Source: Thiomicrorhabdus arctica DSM 13458
GTDB lineage: Bacteria > Pseudomonadota > Gammaproteobacteria > Thiomicrospirales > Thiomicrospiraceae
Reading direction: 5' to 3'
DNA: 64,000 bases
Assembly (NCBI RefSeq): GCF_000381085.1
Contig: NZ_KB905902.1
Location: 112,308-176,307, forward strand
Shown here: in pieces, positions 9,535 through 17,871 of the stretch
Layout of the letters: each line of letters opens with the position of its first letter
Position numbering within the stretch: position 1 is the first letter of the stretch
The notes under the pieces: model-generated
The model's database searches: none
What the model saw: only the letters and a program-made list of their open reading frames with translations
Told to the model about the DNA's origin: nothing
Made by a program: the position numbers and the translations under genes

Positions 9535-10251
9535 TTAAGCTGCGCCAAACACCAAACCAACATAAGTCGTTAAAGCCATGGCCAAACTGCCCCAAATAAA
9601 CATTCGCAACGCACCTTTCAGCATATTAGCACCACCGGTTTTTGCTGCCAAAGCACCTAAAGAAGCCAATAAAAGCAATGAAGTGCCGGCGATAATATAA
9701 CCGATATTTTCCATCGGTAAAAAGGCAATCAATAACACAGGAATGGCTGCGCCGGAAATAAATGAAGCAGCAGATGCTAAGGCTGCTTGTAATGGTTTGG
9801 CACTGTGGGTTTCAGTATGACCTAACTCATCACGTGCATGGGCACCTAAAGCATCATGGTCCATTAATTCGGTGGCCACTTTATGGGCCGTCTCTTCACT
9901 GACACCGCGTTGGCGGTAAATCAGCGCCAGTTCGGCGTGTTCGGTCTCCCAGTCGTCTTCAAGGGCTTTTTTCTCAATCTCCAGATCGGCTTTTTCGGTA
10001 TCGGATTGTGAGCTGACAGAGACATATTCACCTGCTGCCATAGACAGAGCACCTGCCACTAAAGCGGCGACGGCAACTAATAATATATGTTCTCTATCGG
10101 CACCTGATGCGATGACCCCTACCAGTAAACTGACGACAGAAATAATGCCATCATTGGCACCTAATACGGCCGCTCTCAACCAACCCATCCGGTGACTGAA
10201 GTGATCATTGCTAAGATGAGTATCTAGCATATCTTGCGTAAAGTTCGCCAT
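9535..10251 (-). CDS. VIT1/CCC1 family iron/manganese transporter
   Basis: 238 aa with about five membrane helices. WLRAAVLGANDGIISVVSLLVGV (about 24-46) is the first-helix signature of the family, and AGALSMAAGEYVSVSSQSDTEKADLE (about 66-91) is the second-helix motif leading into the cytoplasmic metal-binding region. That region is rich in Glu and His (about 90-145; EKKALEDDWETEHAEL). Family members export Fe(II) or Mn(II) or move it into compartments; in bacteria they give tolerance to excess metal. The start ATG at 10251 has AGG 9 nt upstream. It may form an operon with the HPP gene. Confidence 0.9.
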   Translation of the reverse strand: MANFTQDMLDTHLSNDHFSHRMGWLRAAVLGANDGIISVVSLLVGVIASGADREHILLVAVAALVAGALSMAAGEYVSVSSQSDTEKADLEIEKKALEDDWETEHAELALIYRQRGVSEETAHKVATELMDHDALGAHARDELGHTETHSAKPLQAALASAASFISGAAIPVLLIAFLPMENIGYIIAGTSLLLLASLGALAAKTGGANMLKGALRMFIWGSLAMALTTYVGLVFGAA

Positions 10252-10519
10252 GGTTTTTACCTGTTTGGGATGCTTGAATCGGCGCTGAAAAAATCCCAGG
10301 TCACTAGACCTTTAAAAGAATTTTAAGAGCTTTAAATTTAATTTTAAATTCTAACACTATAATTAAAAATGGGTCAATTTACGATTAGGTTGATTTGAGC
10401 TGCGCCGGACATAGAGGTTGTGGGTGTGCATTATTTATTCAAAACCATGCTTATCGATAAAGATGCCTACGTCTAGATTATTATAAATGGCCGCAGGACA
10501 TATGCCCAGGCTACTTTAT

Positions 10520-11164
10520 TTAAAGTGCAGGATCTATATTTCCCGCAATGCTAGCGTTACATCGGAACCAGCCTGTGACACTGACTCTAGGGTGTTTCGT
10601 TGGCAAGACTTCGTGCGGAATTTGCTCACTCATAAAGACAACCAGTTTGCCCATCTCTGGTGTGATGATGGCCAATTTTTTTGTAGATTCTTCATTATAA
10701 ATGACCAATTCTCCGCCCCAATCGTTCTGCCAATTTGGGTTTAGATACAGTACTGTGGTCACCACGCGGTTGGCATTACCGCGAAAACTGTCTCGGTGTT
10801 TTTTATAGAAACCGCCAGCTCTATATAAGGCAAAGTGAGATTCATACTCTAATAAACCTAAGAAAAGCGCGTAATTAAGCTGATATTGCATCTCGGCCAT
10901 CTGCTTTAAATAGGTTTGTTGAGCAGAACTCTTGCCATTCAACCAGTAGATGGAATCCTGACGTACCCCTTGATGAATTTGGCGTGTCTTTCCACGACCA
11001 ATGCCTGCACGTTGTAATTCCCCTTCGAGATCATATTTTTCAACTTCGGTGAGAAGGCTTTGAGACAACTCATCTGTGATAGCATTTGGCCATTCAAACC
11101 AGCCATTTTCAACGAGTGAATCAAGGAGTTGATCTAATATTTTTGGAGTAAGGTCTAGCGGCAT
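10520..11164 (-). CDS. 2OG-Fe(II) oxygenase
   Basis: I take the ATG at 11164 (214 aa); the frame extends three codons to a TTG. The C-terminal half is a double-stranded beta-helix of the prolyl-4-hydroxylase-like type. The iron ligands should be the His and Asp of KKHRDSF and the His of IPHEVLP, with Arg in KHPRVSVTGWF binding 2-oxoglutarate. It lacks the shorter PiuC layout but resembles the PKHD-type oxygenases often coded beside TonB receptors. It is divergent from a TonB receptor gene with a dyad in the shared upstream region. The substrate is unknown; the iron link is inferred from context. Confidence 0.8.
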   Translation of the reverse strand: MPLDLTPKILDQLLDSLVENGWFEWPNAITDELSQSLLTEVEKYDLEGELQRAGIGRGKTRQIHQGVRQDSIYWLNGKSSAQQTYLKQMAEMQYQLNYALFLGLLEYESHFALYRAGGFYKKHRDSFRGNANRVVTTVLYLNPNWQNDWGGELVIYNEESTKKLAIITPEMGKLVVFMSEQIPHEVLPTKHPRVSVTGWFRCNASIAGNIDPAL

Positions 11165-11304
11165 ACGATGCAACTCATGAAGGGAGTTCGGAGTATGTTC
11201 TTAAGTGGTTAACTTGGCAATAAAAATTGATTTTAAAGTGTATTTATTGCTTGGCTAGATTAATTTAAGTGCAAATCAAGACTTTGTTAATCCTTTGTTT
11301 AGGA

Positions 11305-11327
11305 TCTATTAAGCTTCTCTTAATAGA
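11305..11327. promoter_or_regulatory. Dyad in a divergent promoter region, candidate operator
   Basis: Nine-base arms TCTATTAAG and CTTAATAGA are separated by cttct. The dyad lies between the oxygenase and TonB-receptor starts and does not match the usual Fur box. The outer hexamers TCTATT/AATAGA recur as dyads upstream of frmA and tsaC. Confidence 0.45.
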
Positions 11328-11349
11328 GTCTCAATGAAATCATCGTAGT

Positions 11350-11378
11350 ATGACTCTATAATCCCTTGCAAATATAAT
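11350..11378 (+). promoter_or_regulatory. Candidate promoter for the TonB receptor operon
   Basis: ATGACT (11350-11355) and TATAAT (11373-11378) are 17 nt apart. A second TATAAT (11357-11362) could give a longer 5' leader ahead of the GTG at 11391, which the first would leave very short. Confidence 0.4.
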
Positions 11379-11390
11379 GGAATTATAAAC

Positions 11391-13427
11391 GTGCAAAAAT
11401 CAAAACTCTGTTTGGCGATTCTCACAGCCCTATGTTCTTCTCAAATCCAAGCCTCAACGGAATTAGACTCTGTAACCGTGACGGCGACTCGTTCAGCAGA
11501 AGAGGTTTCTAAACAGGCACTTTCAATCGCTAAAAAAGGTACTGAAGAGGTAAAGTTAGATCAAGCCATTTTTCAAAAGGATGTATTGAACTCTATAGCA
11601 GGTGTTTCGGTTAAACAAACCGGTTCGGTCATAGGCCACACCATTGCTGTGCGTATGCCAGATTCGACCTCGCCGTACTATCTTTATCTACAAGACAATG
11701 TGCCCGTGCAGTCCTCTGGATTTTTTAACCACAATGCCATGGCCTATACCAATTTTCAAACCGCCCAAAGCGTTGAGATATTAAAAGGGGCCGGAACGGC
11801 TTTATATGGTTCCGATTCAGTGGCCGCCACGATCAATATTCAAAGTGCGCCACCGAGTATTGAGTTAGAACGAAAACTCAATGTTTACGGTGGCAGTGAT
11901 GGCTTTAAACAGGGCGGTTTTTCCGTCAGTAATACTTTAGAGGATGATCGTTCATATCGACTTTCTGGCTCTATAACAGATAATGATGGGTGGCGTGATC
12001 ATACCAATATGCAACGCCATGAACTCAGTGGGCAGTATAATTTCAGTCACGGAAAAGATGATTTCAAAGTCTCTTTTATCTCGAACTATTCACGTGCGCA
12101 ACAAGCCAGTTATGTCACGAGTTTAGAGGGTTTAAAAAACAACCCTGAAGTGGCTGGAGACAAAAAGTTTCTGGATAAATTAGGTCTTGTGGATGCCATG
12201 CGCCAGTTTGACCATAATCGGGTCAGTTTGCAGTGGGACAGCTATCGGATTAAAGGGCTCGATTTGAGCACCATCGCGTATATCCGCAATACCCGTAATC
12301 AATATACCGCCACCTGGGAAAATAACCTGCCACAGAATGACAGCCAACAAAACACCTTAGGAGTGATGCATAAAGGGGTCATGAATCCAAGCTGGGGACG
12401 TTTTATTTATGGGATTGATGGCGAAGTCACTCACGGTACAACGCTGTATACACAACAGTTTGATTACGTGCCGACGGGTTGGGGTAGTTCAGTTGATACC
12501 GGAACGATTTACGACTATAACGTGGATTACTTAGCTATTTCACCTTACCTTCATTCTGATATCAAATTAGCGGATTCCTTAAGTTTATCGGCAGGGTTAC
12601 GTTATGACATCAACCAATACCAATACACCAACAATACAGCGGATGGTCAGTATGCGACTTCAAGTTATGCTCGCCCTGCAGACCGCAATGACGATTACAG
12701 TCATTTAAGTCCTAAATTGGCTTTAACCTATGCGCTCTCACCCAAAGCGATGGTTTATGGACGTTATGCAAATGCTTTCAGGGTACCTTCAGCTTCGCGA
12801 CTATATAGTTTATCAACCAGCAATATCGACTTTAGTTTAGACCCAGAAACCTCTAATACTTATGAAATTGGGTATAAAGTTGACGGCCAATCGACGGATG
12901 TGAAAGTGGCGCTGTACTATATGGATTTGGCAGATACCATTACCCGCTCAGATGATAGAACCTATTATTACAATGGGGGGACTACAATTCATAAAGGTCT
13001 AGAGTTGAGCTTAAAGCATGAGTTCAGCCCCCAATGGTCAACCAAAGTCGCTTATAGCTATAGCGTCCATAATTTTGAAAATGATGCTGTTTATAATGAC
13101 AATGAAATGGCGAGCGCACCAAACCATCTATTGAATTTAAGAGCCTTCTACCGTCCAAGTGGCGTTGATGGTTTATTAATCATGGCAGAAGGAATCTATA
13201 CTAGTGAGTATTGGATGAACAATGCGCATGATGTCAGTTATGCAGGGTATAAAATCTTGAACTTAAAAGCGAATTATCAAGTGAATAAAGCCTGGCGTGT
13301 GTTTGCTAAACTGGATAACGTTACCGATGAATCTTATGCGGAATCCGCCTCTTATGCTTATGGCTCTGAACGTTATACGCCGGGCGCACCTCGTCAGTTA
13401 TTTGTCGGAACAGAGTTAACTTGGTAA
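11391..13427 (+). CDS. TonB-dependent outer-membrane receptor
   Basis: 678 aa from a GTG start, with a signal peptide of about 22 residues (cut after QIQA). The plug domain (about 26-150) begins with a TonB-box-like DSVTVTATR and contains VEILKGAGTALYGSDSVAATINI. The remainder is a beta-barrel rich in aromatic girdles, ending in LFVGTELTW with the terminal aromatic residue typical of outer-membrane proteins. It imports a chelate such as an Fe-siderophore using the proton motive force via TonB. Four bases separate it from the PepSY gene, so the two are one operon. The ligand cannot be told from sequence. Confidence 0.92.
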   Translation: MQKSKLCLAILTALCSSQIQASTELDSVTVTATRSAEEVSKQALSIAKKGTEEVKLDQAIFQKDVLNSIAGVSVKQTGSVIGHTIAVRMPDSTSPYYLYLQDNVPVQSSGFFNHNAMAYTNFQTAQSVEILKGAGTALYGSDSVAATINIQSAPPSIELERKLNVYGGSDGFKQGGFSVSNTLEDDRSYRLSGSITDNDGWRDHTNMQRHELSGQYNFSHGKDDFKVSFISNYSRAQQASYVTSLEGLKNNPEVAGDKKFLDKLGLVDAMRQFDHNRVSLQWDSYRIKGLDLSTIAYIRNTRNQYTATWENNLPQNDSQQNTLGVMHKGVMNPSWGRFIYGIDGEVTHGTTLYTQQFDYVPTGWGSSVDTGTIYDYNVDYLAISPYLHSDIKLADSLSLSAGLRYDINQYQYTNNTADGQYATSSYARPADRNDDYSHLSPKLALTYALSPKAMVYGRYANAFRVPSASRLYSLSTSNIDFSLDPETSNTYEIGYKVDGQSTDVKVALYYMDLADTITRSDDRTYYYNGGTTIHKGLELSLKHEFSPQWSTKVAYSYSVHNFENDAVYNDNEMASAPNHLLNLRAFYRPSGVDGLLIMAEGIYTSEYWMNNAHDVSYAGYKILNLKANYQVNKAWRVFAKLDNVTDESYAESASYAYGSERYTPGAPRQLFVGTELTW

Positions 13428-13431
13428 TCCT

Positions 13432-14847
13432 ATGAACACACGTAAACTTCATAAAAAGGCGGGCATTTTTGCTGGCCTTTTTTTGCTTATCTTAAGCCTG
13501 ACTGGTTTTTTCTTAAATCATGACCAGTGGAATTTTCAATACCAGTGGACGCTACCGAATTCTGTACTGCCGGATTCGGTGGCTAAGGCTGAAAAATCGC
13601 TGTTTCAATCCAAGGTTATTCATCCTGAAGACGTTCAGTGGCAGATTGTCGGTGGCATGCGTGGAGTGTTTGTCTCGTTGGATGGTGGAGTTAATTATCA
13701 GCAAACTTCAAAGCATCAATTTTATGCCTTACGTTGGTTGAATAATGTTCTTTATGGCGCGACAGAAGACGGTATTTTGCGTTCAAAGGATTATGGCTTA
13801 ACTTGGCAGGCCTTTGCATTGTCCGGCCGATGGGTTAATGCTTTAGCAGCCGATGGTGACAAACTGCTGGCTTCGGTCGATAAAAGTCATTTAGTGTTGT
13901 TAACGCCGCAAGCAGAAATATTATCAGAAACCACGGTGACCTTGCCAGAAGATCAATTGGCGAAAAACATTACGTTATCTCGCTTTGTGCGAGACTTCCA
14001 TTATGGCCGAGGTCTTTTCGATAATGGTTGGTCGCTATTACTTAACGATATAACGGCTTGGATACTGGTGTTTTCAGCCTTAAGCGGCAGTTGGATATGG
14101 TGGTCATTACGCCGAGCTAAAAAACGACAACAGGAATCCAAAGGGCTCGTTAAATGGATTAAAAAAGTCATGGGAGTACACAGTCATGGTTTGGTGTTAT
14201 TAGCCATCCCATTTCTGCTGTTATTTGCACTGACGGGTATTGCCTTAGATCATAGTCAGTTTTTCAATAAACCGCTGAAGCAGGTAGTCTTGCCGATTGA
14301 AACCTTGCCACCTGTCTATCGAAGTTTGCAAGAAGATATTTGGAGTGTTGATGTAAAGGTAGATGCAAAAGAAGATCAACAGCAAGCGGTCACTTACCGT
14401 GTGGGTAACCGTTTTGGTGTTTATGAGAGTGCCGATTTAAGCAACTGGCGTAAAGTTTCTGATGGTTTCGCGTACCGCATGACACGTTTGACCGATACGT
14501 TATATGTCAGTGGCATGGGATCGCCTGCCAGAATTTACACCGACTATACCGGTTGGTTGGATATTAAAGCACCCCACATGTTCCGCGATGTTTATCAAAA
14601 GAACTATCAAGCGGTCTATTTTAAAGGACATGGAAAATCAGATCAGCAAGTTCCTAATCTCACGGACAGCTCTTTCTACAGTATTATGCTGACGTTGCAT
14701 GATGGCACTTTCTTTGCCAGTTGGTGGGTATGGATCAATGATTTTGCTTCGGTATTATTGATTATTTTATTGGTGACCGGCTTGATGCGTTGGCAGAAAA
14801 AGCCCTCTGGTTTTAAACGTCTTTTAAAACGCCAAATCAAAGAGTAG
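13432..14847 (+). CDS. PepSY-associated membrane protein with Asp-box repeats
   Basis: 471 aa with four membrane helices (about 11-30, 208-226, 246-270 and near 435-455) in the layout of PepSY_TM iron-regulated proteins such as PiuB; the HSHGLVLLAIPFLLLFALTG stretch is typical. The periplasmic loop after the first helix carries Asp-box-like strands: FVSLDGGVNYQQ (about 82-93) and ILRSKDYGLTWQ (about 118-129), the latter a good SxDxGxTW match, as in sialidase/YCF48-type propellers. A similar loop comes before the last helix (RVGNRFGVYESADLSNWRKV). Such proteins accompany TonB receptors and may help release iron from chelates, but this is unproven. The start is 4 nt after the receptor's stop codon. 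Confidence 0.82.
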   Translation: MNTRKLHKKAGIFAGLFLLILSLTGFFLNHDQWNFQYQWTLPNSVLPDSVAKAEKSLFQSKVIHPEDVQWQIVGGMRGVFVSLDGGVNYQQTSKHQFYALRWLNNVLYGATEDGILRSKDYGLTWQAFALSGRWVNALAADGDKLLASVDKSHLVLLTPQAEILSETTVTLPEDQLAKNITLSRFVRDFHYGRGLFDNGWSLLLNDITAWILVFSALSGSWIWWSLRRAKKRQQESKGLVKWIKKVMGVHSHGLVLLAIPFLLLFALTGIALDHSQFFNKPLKQVVLPIETLPPVYRSLQEDIWSVDVKVDAKEDQQQAVTYRVGNRFGVYESADLSNWRKVSDGFAYRMTRLTDTLYVSGMGSPARIYTDYTGWLDIKAPHMFRDVYQKNYQAVYFKGHGKSDQQVPNLTDSSFYSIMLTLHDGTFFASWWVWINDFASVLLIILLVTGLMRWQKKPSGFKRLLKRQIKE

Positions 14848-14861
14848 GAAAAGTAAAGATA

Positions 14862-14891
14862 CTCTAAATGACCAGGCCTGTTCATTTAGAG
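14862..14891. terminator. Long inverted repeat built on the dispersed palindrome, between convergent genes
   Basis: Perfect 10-bp arms (CTCTAAATGA at 14862-14871, TCATTTAGAG at 14882-14891) flank CCAGGCCTGT, a one-mismatch copy of the dispersed core. The whole is a 30-bp near-perfect inverted repeat between the convergent PepSY and fghA genes. No long T-run follows, so its role as a bidirectional terminator is inferred from position. Confidence 0.55.
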
Positions 14892-14922
14892 CCGTACTAA
14901 AACATAAAATGGTTACGTTCAG

Positions 14923-15759
14923 TTAACGTAGCGCTTTAGCATGATAAGCCATGTGTTCACCGATGAAACTGGCGATAAAATGGTAGCTGTGGTCATAACC
15001 TGCTTGGCGGCGTAACTGCAAAGGAATCCGCGCGTTTTGGCAAGCGGTTTCTAAGGCTTCTGGTAACAGTTGACCTGCTGTTAAAAACTCATCATCGGTG
15101 CCTTGGTCAATCAGGATGTCCGCGAGACTCGCCCCAGCTTCAATCAGAGCCACCGCATCATAAGCCTGCCAAGACTTTTGGTTCTCACCAAGATAAGCGG
15201 TAAAACAACCTTGACCCCAAGCACATTCGATAGGATGACAGATGGGTGAAAAGGCCGAAACGGATTGATAAGCGCCGGGATTCTTAAGTGCACAAATCAA
15301 AGCACCATGCCCACCCATAGAGTGTCCGCTAATCGATTTTTTGCCCGCGATTAGCGGTAGATTAGCCTCCAGTAGCTCTGGCAGTTCGCGGGTAACATAA
15401 TCGTACATTTGATAATGCTCATTCCAAGGTGCTTGGGTGGCATTGACGTAAAACCCTGCGCCTTTGCCTAAGTCATAACGTGCAGGCTCATCAGGCACAT
15501 TCTCTCCACGTGGACTGGTATCCGGCATAATAAAGGCCAAGCCAAATTCCGCCGCATAACGTTGTGCACCTGCTTTGGTTCGAACATTATCATCCGTACA
15601 GGTTAAGCCCGATAACCAGTAGAGGGCAGGTACCGATTGGATGGCTGCTTGTGGCGGCAGATAGACCGAAAAGGTCATTTCACACTGGCAAACCGCCGAA
15701 TCGTGGGTATAACGATTTAGAAAACCGCCAAACTCTTTAATACTTTCTATGAGTTTCAT
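14923..15759 (-). CDS. fghA: S-formylglutathione hydrolase
   Basis: 278 aa, esterase D family, alpha/beta-hydrolase. The nucleophile elbow is GHSMGGHGAL (about 146-155). The Asp and His of the triad are likely in DQGTDDEF and in the C-terminal YDHSYHFI. LSGLTCTDDN near residue 50 forms the oxyanion region seen in this family. It hydrolyses S-formylglutathione to formate and glutathione, the second step of glutathione-dependent formaldehyde detoxification. The gene starts 14 nt after the frmA stop codon on the same strand, so both are in one operon. Cytoplasmic. Confidence 0.95.
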   Translation of the reverse strand: MKLIESIKEFGGFLNRYTHDSAVCQCEMTFSVYLPPQAAIQSVPALYWLSGLTCTDDNVRTKAGAQRYAAEFGLAFIMPDTSPRGENVPDEPARYDLGKGAGFYVNATQAPWNEHYQMYDYVTRELPELLEANLPLIAGKKSISGHSMGGHGALICALKNPGAYQSVSAFSPICHPIECAWGQGCFTAYLGENQKSWQAYDAVALIEAGASLADILIDQGTDDEFLTAGQLLPEALETACQNARIPLQLRRQAGYDHSYHFIASFIGEHMAYHAKALR

Positions 15760-15773
15760 CTGATGCGACTCCC

Positions 15774-16889
15774 TTAAAAAATAATAACAGAACGAATACT
15801 TTCGCCACTGTGCATCAAGTCGAAGGCTTTATTGATGTCCTCTAAGCCCATGGTGTGGGTGACCATCTTATCGAGTTCGATCTCACCGCTCATATAACGT
15901 TCAACATAACCCGGTAGTTCGCTGCGGCCTTTAACGCCGCCAAAAGCGCTGCCTTTCCAAGTACGACCCACCACTAAATTAAAGGGACGAGTCGAAATTT
16001 CTTGGCCGCCACCCGCAACACCAATCACCGTAGAAACGCCCCATCCCATATGAGTACACTCTAATGCATCGCGCATCACATGAACGTTGCCGATACACTC
16101 AAACGAGTAATCCACGCCGCCCTTGGTCATCTCAATGATGTAGTCGCTGATACTGCCATTGCCACCGATGGCATTCGGGTTAACAAAATCAGTCGCCCCG
16201 AGCGCTTTAGCCATCTCCCATTTCCCGGGATTAATGTCAACGGCGATAATGCGTGAAGCCTTTGCCATCACGGCACCTTGAATACAAGATAGACCAATAC
16301 CACCCAAACCAAATACCGCCACGGTAGAGCCGGGCTCAACTTTAGCCGTATTAAGAACGGCGCCAATCCCCGTGGTCACACCACAACCGAGTAAGCAAAC
16401 CTTGTCTAAAGGGGCCGCTTTATTGATTTTGGCCAATGCGATTTCCGGCACGACCGTATATTCAGAGAACGTTGAACAGCCCATGTAATGATAGATCGGT
16501 TTACCATTCATTGAAAAACGACGTGTGCCATCCGGCATAAAGCCGGTCCACACCGTGCTGGCAATGGACTGACAAAGGTTGGTTTTGGTGGAGTTACAAT
16601 ATTCACACTCACCACATTCCGGAATATATAACGGAATAACATGATCGCCCGGTTTCAGGTCTTTGACACCGGGTCCACATTCAACCACTTCACACCCCCC
16701 TTCATGTCCTAGAATAGCTGGGAAAACCCCTTCTGGATCCTCGCCCGATAACGTGAAAGCATCGGTATGGCAGACCCCTGAAGCGATGACCTTGAGTAAT
16801 ACTTCACCCTCTTTAGGGCCATCAACTTCAACGTCTTCAATTTCTAAAGGTTGTTTTGGCGCCCAGGCGACAGCGGCTTTGCATTTCAT
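15774..16889 (-). CDS. frmA: S-(hydroxymethyl)glutathione dehydrogenase (class III alcohol dehydrogenase)
   Basis: 371 aa, the family's normal length. Catalytic zinc ligands are in [12 protein letters not shown] and [12 protein letters not shown]; the structural zinc site is [15 protein letters not shown] (about 95-109). The Rossmann fold motif [17 protein letters not shown] (about 190-206) binds NAD. It oxidises S-hydroxymethylglutathione, formed spontaneously from formaldehyde and glutathione, to S-formylglutathione for FghA. No frmR repressor gene is adjacent. The region upstream, shared with tsaC, holds two short AATAGA/TCTATT dyads that could be regulatory. It is very likely active and intact. 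Confidence 0.96.
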   Translation of the reverse strand: MKCKAAVAWAPKQPLEIEDVEVDGPKEGEVLLKVIASGVCHTDAFTLSGEDPEGVFPAILGHEGGCEVVECGPGVKDLKPGDHVIPLYIPECGECEYCNSTKTNLCQSIASTVWTGFMPDGTRRFSMNGKPIYHYMGCSTFSEYTVVPEIALAKINKAAPLDKVCLLGCGVTTGIGAVLNTAKVEPGSTVAVFGLGGIGLSCIQGAVMAKASRIIAVDINPGKWEMAKALGATDFVNPNAIGGNGSISDYIIEMTKGGVDYSFECIGNVHVMRDALECTHMGWGVSTVIGVAGGGQEISTRPFNLVVGRTWKGSAFGGVKGRSELPGYVERYMSGEIELDKMVTHTMGLEDINKAFDLMHSGESIRSVIIF

Positions 16890-16980
16890 AAGATTACTCC
16901 AGGTTGAGGGGGGGTGCTTCTACGTGTAGGGTTTGTTTTTACAAAATTATTCGCCCATTCTAACTCAAAAATTTATTGAT

Positions 16981-16995
16981 AATAGAGAGTCTATT
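16981..16995. promoter_or_regulatory. Short dyad, candidate operator
   Basis: AATAGA and TCTATT are separated by 3 nt, about 90 nt upstream of the frmA start. The same hexamers recur at 17068-17080 and at 11305-11327. Confidence 0.3.
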
Positions 16996-17067
16996 GAGTG
17001 TTTTTTGCTAGTTTAAGACGTTTTTTCGGGTTAAATCATCTAACAGAGCATCAACCTATTGTGTAGC

Positions 17068-17080
17068 TCTATTGAATAGA
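17068..17080. promoter_or_regulatory. Short dyad, candidate operator
   Basis: TCTATT and AATAGA are separated by a single G, about 125 nt upstream of the tsaC start. Confidence 0.3.
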
Positions 17081-17099
17081 TAATGTACTGTAATAACAA

Positions 17100-17109
17100 C
17101 CAGGCCTGG
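17100..17109. repeat. Dispersed palindrome, exact core copy
   Basis: Exact CCAGGCCTGG, with A before it and TCA after it, between the divergent frmA and tsaC genes. Confidence 0.85.
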
Positions 17110-17203
17110 TCAAACTGAAATGGCTTGATTTATAGACTAATAAAACCCTCTGTTTCTGGGTATCATATATCTTACTGATGGTTCGAATAAAGAAGCGATA
17201 AAA

Positions 17204-17758
17204 GTGACTGAAACAAGTATAAAACAGGCTGTTAATATTCTGCAAGCGGGCGGGGTGATTGCCTATCCAACCGAGGCGGTTTATGGATTAGGTTGTGACC
17301 CGTTTAATTTACAAGCGGTTGAAAAGCTGTTTCACGTGAAACAACGCCCTGTCGAAAAAGGTGTGATATTAGTCGCCGCTTCTGTTGAACAGATCTCAAC
17401 TTATGTCGAACTGCAAGGCAGATCTTGGGAAGGTGAGGTATTGGCCTCTTGGCCAGGGCCGATGACTTGGGTATTACCTATCAAAACGACCGCTAATTTA
17501 CCTGATTGGATTACTGGGGGACGAAATACGGTTGCAATCCGAGTCTCTGCCCATCCGACAGTACAAGCCTTATGTCGCGCATTCGGTCAGCCGATTGTTT
17601 CAACCAGTGCTAATCTTAGCAATCAAACACCGGCCTCTTCATGTGCAGAAATCAAGCAGGTCTTTGAAGATTCAGTCTGGTGTTTAGAAGGAGAATTAGG
17701 TGATTTAATGCAACCGACGCAAATCAAAGAGGCATCAAGCGGTCAGATTCTGCGTTAG
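17204..17758 (+). CDS. tsaC: Threonylcarbamoyl-AMP synthase
   Basis: 184 aa, Sua5/YciO/YrdC family, the short TsaC form without the Sua5 C-terminal domain. The start is a GTG at 17204. AGGVIAYPTEAVYGLGCDPF (about 15-34) and the KxR-type motif VKQRPVEKG (about 45-53) form the nucleotide and substrate site; STSANLS lies near the C-terminus. It makes threonylcarbamoyl-AMP from threonine, bicarbonate and ATP, the first step of the universal t6A37 tRNA modification. It converges on the DUF3581 gene, with a palindrome copy between them. Confidence 0.93.
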   Translation: MTETSIKQAVNILQAGGVIAYPTEAVYGLGCDPFNLQAVEKLFHVKQRPVEKGVILVAASVEQISTYVELQGRSWEGEVLASWPGPMTWVLPIKTTANLPDWITGGRNTVAIRVSAHPTVQALCRAFGQPIVSTSANLSNQTPASSCAEIKQVFEDSVWCLEGELGDLMQPTQIKEASSGQILR

Positions 17759-17853
17759 CCTTAAGTTTAAAATGTCAGATTTTTAAATGCTGAGTCACAA
17801 AAGATAAAACATCATGGTGAAGGTTTCTAACCTGGCTTATTCAGCGAATTTAA

Positions 17854-17863
17854 CCAGGCCTGG
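17854..17863. repeat. Dispersed palindrome, exact core copy
   Basis: Exact CCAGGCCTGG, 8 nt beyond the end of the minus-strand DUF3581 gene, in the gap between that gene and the convergent tsaC. Confidence 0.85.
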
Positions 17864-17871
17864 AGAGTTGT

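Larger units (their letters stand above)
16890..17203. other. Divergent frmA/tsaC intergenic region, 314 nt
   Basis: No gene seen. It contains dyads AATAGA-gag-TCTATT (16981-16995) and TCTATT-g-AATAGA (17068-17080) and one copy of the dispersed palindrome (17100-17109). The promoters themselves are not clear. Confidence 0.55.

Noticed and set aside
11305..11327. Fur box
   Set aside because: The dyad lacks the GATAAT-type hexamers of the Fur consensus; the iron link comes only from the gene neighbours.
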